The translations under genes were made by a program, and so were the position numbers. A DNA stretch of 5,235 bases from Chloroflexota bacterium (GTDB lineage: Bacteria; Chloroflexota; UBA6077; CF-72), in contig JAFAWJ010000351.1 in NCBI GenBank assembly GCA_019242065.1, positions 1 through 5,235 on the forward strand, written 5' to 3'. Positions 5,105-5,235 of this stretch are shown here, one piece after another. The notes under the pieces are model-generated. The model did no database searches, had not been told where the DNA came from, and was given only the letters and a program-made list of their open reading frames with translations. How positions within the stretch are numbered: the first letter of the stretch is position 1; every line of letters starts with the position of its first letter.

Positions 5105-5235
5105 ATGGAGCTGACACTGCCGTTGCTTGGGGACGTGATGACCGAGGGAACGGTCACCAGCTGGTACCAGGCGGACGGGGCGTATGTGCGCGCGGGGGAG
5201 CCGCTATATCAGCTGGAGACGGACAAGGTGAACTT
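5105..5235 (+). CDS. Dihydrolipoamide acyltransferase (E2), N-terminal lipoyl domain, cut by the window edge
   Basis: Start of the E2 component of the same complex; 43 complete codons are visible. It begins MELTLPLLGDVMTEGTVTSW and continues to YQLETDKVN at the window end. This is a classical lipoyl domain, with Lys41 in the ETDKV motif as the predicted lipoylation site. The swinging lipoyl arm takes the acyl group from E1 and delivers it to the E2 core. The start lies 14 nt after the E1 beta stop (5088-5090), with no recognisable Shine-Dalgarno in the gap, so translation is probably coupled to the upstream gene. The peripheral-subunit-binding and catalytic domains, and any E3 gene, would lie beyond 5235. 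The short protein context makes E2 far more likely than a biotin carrier protein (DK in an ETDKV context, not MKM). Confidence 0.93.
   Translation, partial: MELTLPLLGDVMTEGTVTSWYQADGAYVRAGEPLYQLETDKVN

Overview
This is a high-GC bacterial window with five genes or gene ends and one 409-bp non-coding gap rich in inverted repeats. The protein sequences (an aa3-type CoxI with an IGARDVAFPRLNAFSYW-type helix III region, an F420/PPOX-family flavin-fold protein, a YxjG/YxjH-like stand-alone methionine synthase II, and an acetoin/pyruvate-type 2-oxoacid dehydrogenase) fit an aerobic, GC-rich Gram-positive-like lineage. My best guess is Chloroflexota (Thermomicrobia-like) or an actinobacterial relative. 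This is judged from remembered family resemblance, not from a search.

Layout, left to right. (1) 1-1025, minus strand: the N-terminal 341 codons of cytochrome c oxidase subunit I, running off the left edge. (2) 1026-1434: a gene-free stretch holding the cox Shine-Dalgarno and leader, a long imperfect inverted repeat (arms 1056-1111 and 1245-1301, about 86% identical, 133-bp spacer), several small hairpins, and three back-to-back perfect 24-bp palindromes (1356-1379, 1381-1404, 1405-1428), each centred on GCATGC. (3) 1435-2568 and 2579-2992, both minus strand and probably co-transcribed: a MetE C-terminal-domain-like methyltransferase with all four zinc ligands, preceded by a small PPOX/F420-type split-barrel protein. 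(4) 2993-3039: a 47-bp divergent promoter region. (5) 3040-5235, plus strand: an operon for a 2-oxoacid/acetoin dehydrogenase complex, with E1 alpha, E1 beta (overlapping it by 1 nt) and the beginning of the E2 acyltransferase with its lipoyl domain.

How the parts work together: E1 alpha and E1 beta form the thiamine-diphosphate heterotetramer that decarboxylates a 2-oxoacid or cleaves acetoin. It passes the acyl group to the lipoyl lysine of the E2 that starts at 5105. The cox gene feeds the same aerobic metabolism, but it is a separate transcription unit. The PPOX/MetE-like pair is divergent from the dehydrogenase operon, and nothing in the sequence ties them together functionally.

The coding parts look ordinary. 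The unusual part of the window is the 1040-1428 repeat block, which looks like a dispersed or mobile-type structured repeat placed between the 3' end of the methyltransferase gene and the cox start. No complete new system (defence, CRISPR, RNA gene) is visible.
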